DNA from: an uncultured Bacteroides sp.
Lineage (GTDB): Bacteria > Bacteroidota > Bacteroidia > Bacteroidales > Bacteroidaceae
Assembly: GCA_958477465.1 (NCBI GenBank)
Contig: CAUEFX010000081.1
Span: 1 to 14,735, forward strand
Length of the DNA: 14,735 bases
Reading direction: 5' to 3'
A program made the position numbers and the translations under genes. Positions 13,245 through 14,735 of the stretch are shown piece after piece; the first letter of the stretch is position 1; every line of letters starts with the position of its first letter. A model generated the notes under the pieces. It was not told where the DNA came from, did no database searches, and was given only the letters and a program-made list of their open reading frames with translations.

Positions 13245-13274
13245 CAAATATACATAATCCATATTTACATCAAA
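13245..13274 (-). promoter_or_regulatory. Promoter of the TPR/HTH regulator
   Basis: The minus strand has TTTG (13271-13274), 18 bp, then TATATTTG (13245-13252). Both boxes are perfect; the spacer is one base shorter than the usual 19-21. Transcription would begin near 13240, leaving about 12 nt before the ATG at 13228. Confidence 0.65.
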
Positions 13275-13384
13275 GGAATACAGTATACTTTTTTTATGAT
13301 AACAGCAAAAACAACCCGACATCCCCAATAGAAGAACATCCTCATGTGTACCAGCCACAGTATCCGGATATTGTGAAGCATCAA

Positions 13385-13433
13385 TGAACAAAGAAAGCCG
13401 CCCTCCATTGCCTGAGCAATGAAAAGACGGCTT
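13385..13433 (-). terminator. Probable metK terminator
   Basis: AAGCCG (13395-13400) pairs with CGGCTT (13428-13433), and inside it CATTGC (13406-13411) pairs with GCAATG (13416-13421) around a CTGA loop, with a mispaired internal loop between. On the minus strand a T-rich stretch (TCTTTGTTC) follows. It lies 31 bp after the metK stop. Confidence 0.6.
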
Positions 13434-13464
13434 CCTATAATAAATAGCCGTAAAGCTACGCTGA

Positions 13465-14735
13465 TTACAAACCGAAAGCGGCTTTCACCTTGTCTACATA
13501 ATCCAATTTCTCCCAAGTGAAGAGCTCTACCTCAACCGTCTTAGTGGGTTGATAACGGGAAGTGAAAGTTTTGGTAACGACACGCGGTTCGCGTCCCATG
13601 TGACCGTAAGCTGCCGTTTCACTATAAATCGGGTTACGCAGTTTCAGACGCTCCTCGATAGCCTTCGGACGAAGATCGAACAATTCATCAATCTTTTTGG
13701 CTATCTCGCCATCGCTCATCTTCACGTTGCTGCGTCCGTAAGTATCTACATAAATATTGATCGGACGGGCTACGCCAATTGCATAAGATACCTGCACGAG
13801 GATTTCATCGGCAACGCCGGCAGCCACCAGGTTCTTGGCAATATGGCGGGCTGCATAAGCAGCGCTACGGTCTACCTTGCTGGGGTCTTTTCCGGAGAAA
13901 GCGCCGCCACCGTGTGCACCTTTGCCACCGTAAGTATCTACGATAATCTTACGTCCGGTAAGGCCGGTATCACCGTGAGGACCGCCAATCACGAATTTAC
14001 CCGTCGGGTTTACGTGATAGGTGATGCGGTCGTTAAACAGTGCCAGCACATCGGCATGATGAATAGAAGCGATCACGCGGGGCATCAAAACCTCAATTAC
14101 ATCCTTACGGATGATAGCAAGCATCTCCTCATCAGCCTTCAACTGTGCTTCCGCAGAATCATCTGCCGGCTGTATAAAGTCATCATGCTGGGTAGACACC
14201 ACAATCGTGTCGATACGTACGGGTTTGCCGTTATCATCATATTCAATAGTCACCTGACTCTTGGCATCAGGACGCAGGTAAGTCATCTCTTTTCCTTCGC
14301 GACGGATCTCTGCCAACACCTGCAGGATGCGGTGTGCCAAGTCGAGAGACAGAGGCATGTAGTTTTCTGTTTCATTCGTGGCATAACCAAACATCATTCC
14401 CTGGTCGCCCGCCCCCTGATTCATCGGGTCTTCGCGTTCTACACCACGGTTGATGTCGGCACTCTGTTCATGAATGGCAGAGAATACACCGCACGAGTTG
14501 CTTTCGAACATATACTCGCCTTTGGTATAGCCGATTTTCTTGATTACTTCACGTGCCACAAGCTGTAAGTCAATGTAAGCACTGGTTTTCACTTCTCCCG
14601 CAAGCACCACCTGTCCGGTAGTTACTAAGGTTTCGCAAGCTACTTTCGAACTGGGATCAAATGCCAGCAGTTTGTCAAGTACAGCGTCCGATATTTGATC
14701 GGCCACTTTGTCGGGGTGTCCTTCAGACACCGATT
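13465..14735 (-). CDS. metK: S-adenosylmethionine synthetase (5' end outside window)
   Basis: MetK makes S-adenosylmethionine from methionine and ATP. About 422 residues are visible, starting inside the conserved ..SVSEGHPDKVADQ block at the window edge. Only the first few residues (family start around MGYLFTSE) are missing. Both signatures are intact: GAGDQGMMFGYATNET (adenine/Mg2+ region) and GGGAFSGKDPSKVDRSAAY (catalytic loop and K+ region). HPDK holds the ATP phosphate-binding His. The GTG at 14728-14730 is an internal Val codon, not the start. The promoter and any SAM-responsive leader lie beyond the window. A probable terminator follows at 13385-13433. Confidence 0.98.
   Translation of the reverse strand, partial: SVSEGHPDKVADQISDAVLDKLLAFDPSSKVACETLVTTGQVVLAGEVKTSAYIDLQLVAREVIKKIGYTKGEYMFESNSCGVFSAIHEQSADINRGVEREDPMNQGAGDQGMMFGYATNETENYMPLSLDLAHRILQVLAEIRREGKEMTYLRPDAKSQVTIEYDDNGKPVRIDTIVVSTQHDDFIQPADDSAEAQLKADEEMLAIIRKDVIEVLMPRVIASIHHADVLALFNDRITYHVNPTGKFVIGGPHGDTGLTGRKIIVDTYGGKGAHGGGAFSGKDPSKVDRSAAYAARHIAKNLVAAGVADEILVQVSYAIGVARPINIYVDTYGRSNVKMSDGEIAKKIDELFDLRPKAIEERLKLRNPIYSETAAYGHMGREPRVVTKTFTSRYQPTKTVEVELFTWEKLDYVDKVKAAFGL

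Noticed and set aside
13265..13516. Minus-strand frames between metK and the TPR regulator
   Set aside because: They overlap the metK 3' end and its terminator, lack domains and conflict with the regulator promoter.
13549..14568. Long plus-strand open frame (339 codons) opposite metK
   Set aside because: It lies wholly antisense to a highly conserved metK, has no recognisable domain, and long antisense frames are common opposite such genes.
14728..14730. GTG as the metK start codon
   Set aside because: It encodes the Val of the conserved SVSEGHPDK block; the true start is just outside the window.

Overview
The window looks like a Bacteroides-type chromosome (order Bacteroidales). The evidence is several perfect Bacteroidetes promoter boxes (TAnnTTTG at -7, mostly with a TTG-like box 18-20 bp upstream), weak or absent Shine-Dalgarno sequences, lipoproteins whose lipobox Cys is followed by an acidic SDD-type export signal, a membrane TPR/HTH regulator of a Bacteroidetes type, and a DUF4271-hemD pair. 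Almost every gene is on the minus strand; the exceptions are a 3' gene fragment at the left edge and one small XRE regulator. No species can be named from this alone.

Left part (1-4700), accessory and AT-rich. A four-gene minus-strand operon (2823 down to 137) encodes a DUF1643 protein, a probable surface lipoprotein, a MazG/PRA-PH-like NTP pyrophosphatase and a short BspA-type leucine-rich-repeat protein that stops inside a repeat. A divergent 77-aa XRE repressor-like gene (2916-3149, +) shares its upstream region. The operon promoter there carries one palindrome over its -33 box and another at its predicted start site. A WYL-domain regulator (3274-4182) follows with its own terminator. Between it and tRNA-Gln lie about 470 bases without a credible gene but dense in short direct and inverted repeats. 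A cargo operon, stand-alone regulators and repeats next to the 3' end of a tRNA gene suggest the end of an integrated element. No integrase, relaxase or second attachment site is visible, so this is an inference.

Middle part (4700-9612), core genes. tRNA-Gln(UUG) has its own promoter, a hairpin leader and a strong terminator. Upstream of it, all on the minus strand, are tyrS (own promoter) and rnpA-yidD-tatD-like (coupled). A strong hairpin with a U-run separates these from LOG-family hydrolase, DUF4271 membrane protein and hemD (coupled). Their roles are tyrosyl-tRNA charging, tRNA 5' maturation, membrane-protein insertion and tetrapyrrole synthesis.

Right part (9613-14735). A secreted protein with a thioredoxin-like N-terminus (CPRC) and a probable beta-propeller body is followed by a lipobox-TPR-transmembrane-HTH signalling regulator with its own promoter. 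metK (S-adenosylmethionine synthetase) then runs off the right edge. The regulator and the secreted protein are neighbours on one strand and may belong to one envelope-sensing pathway, but no direct link is visible.
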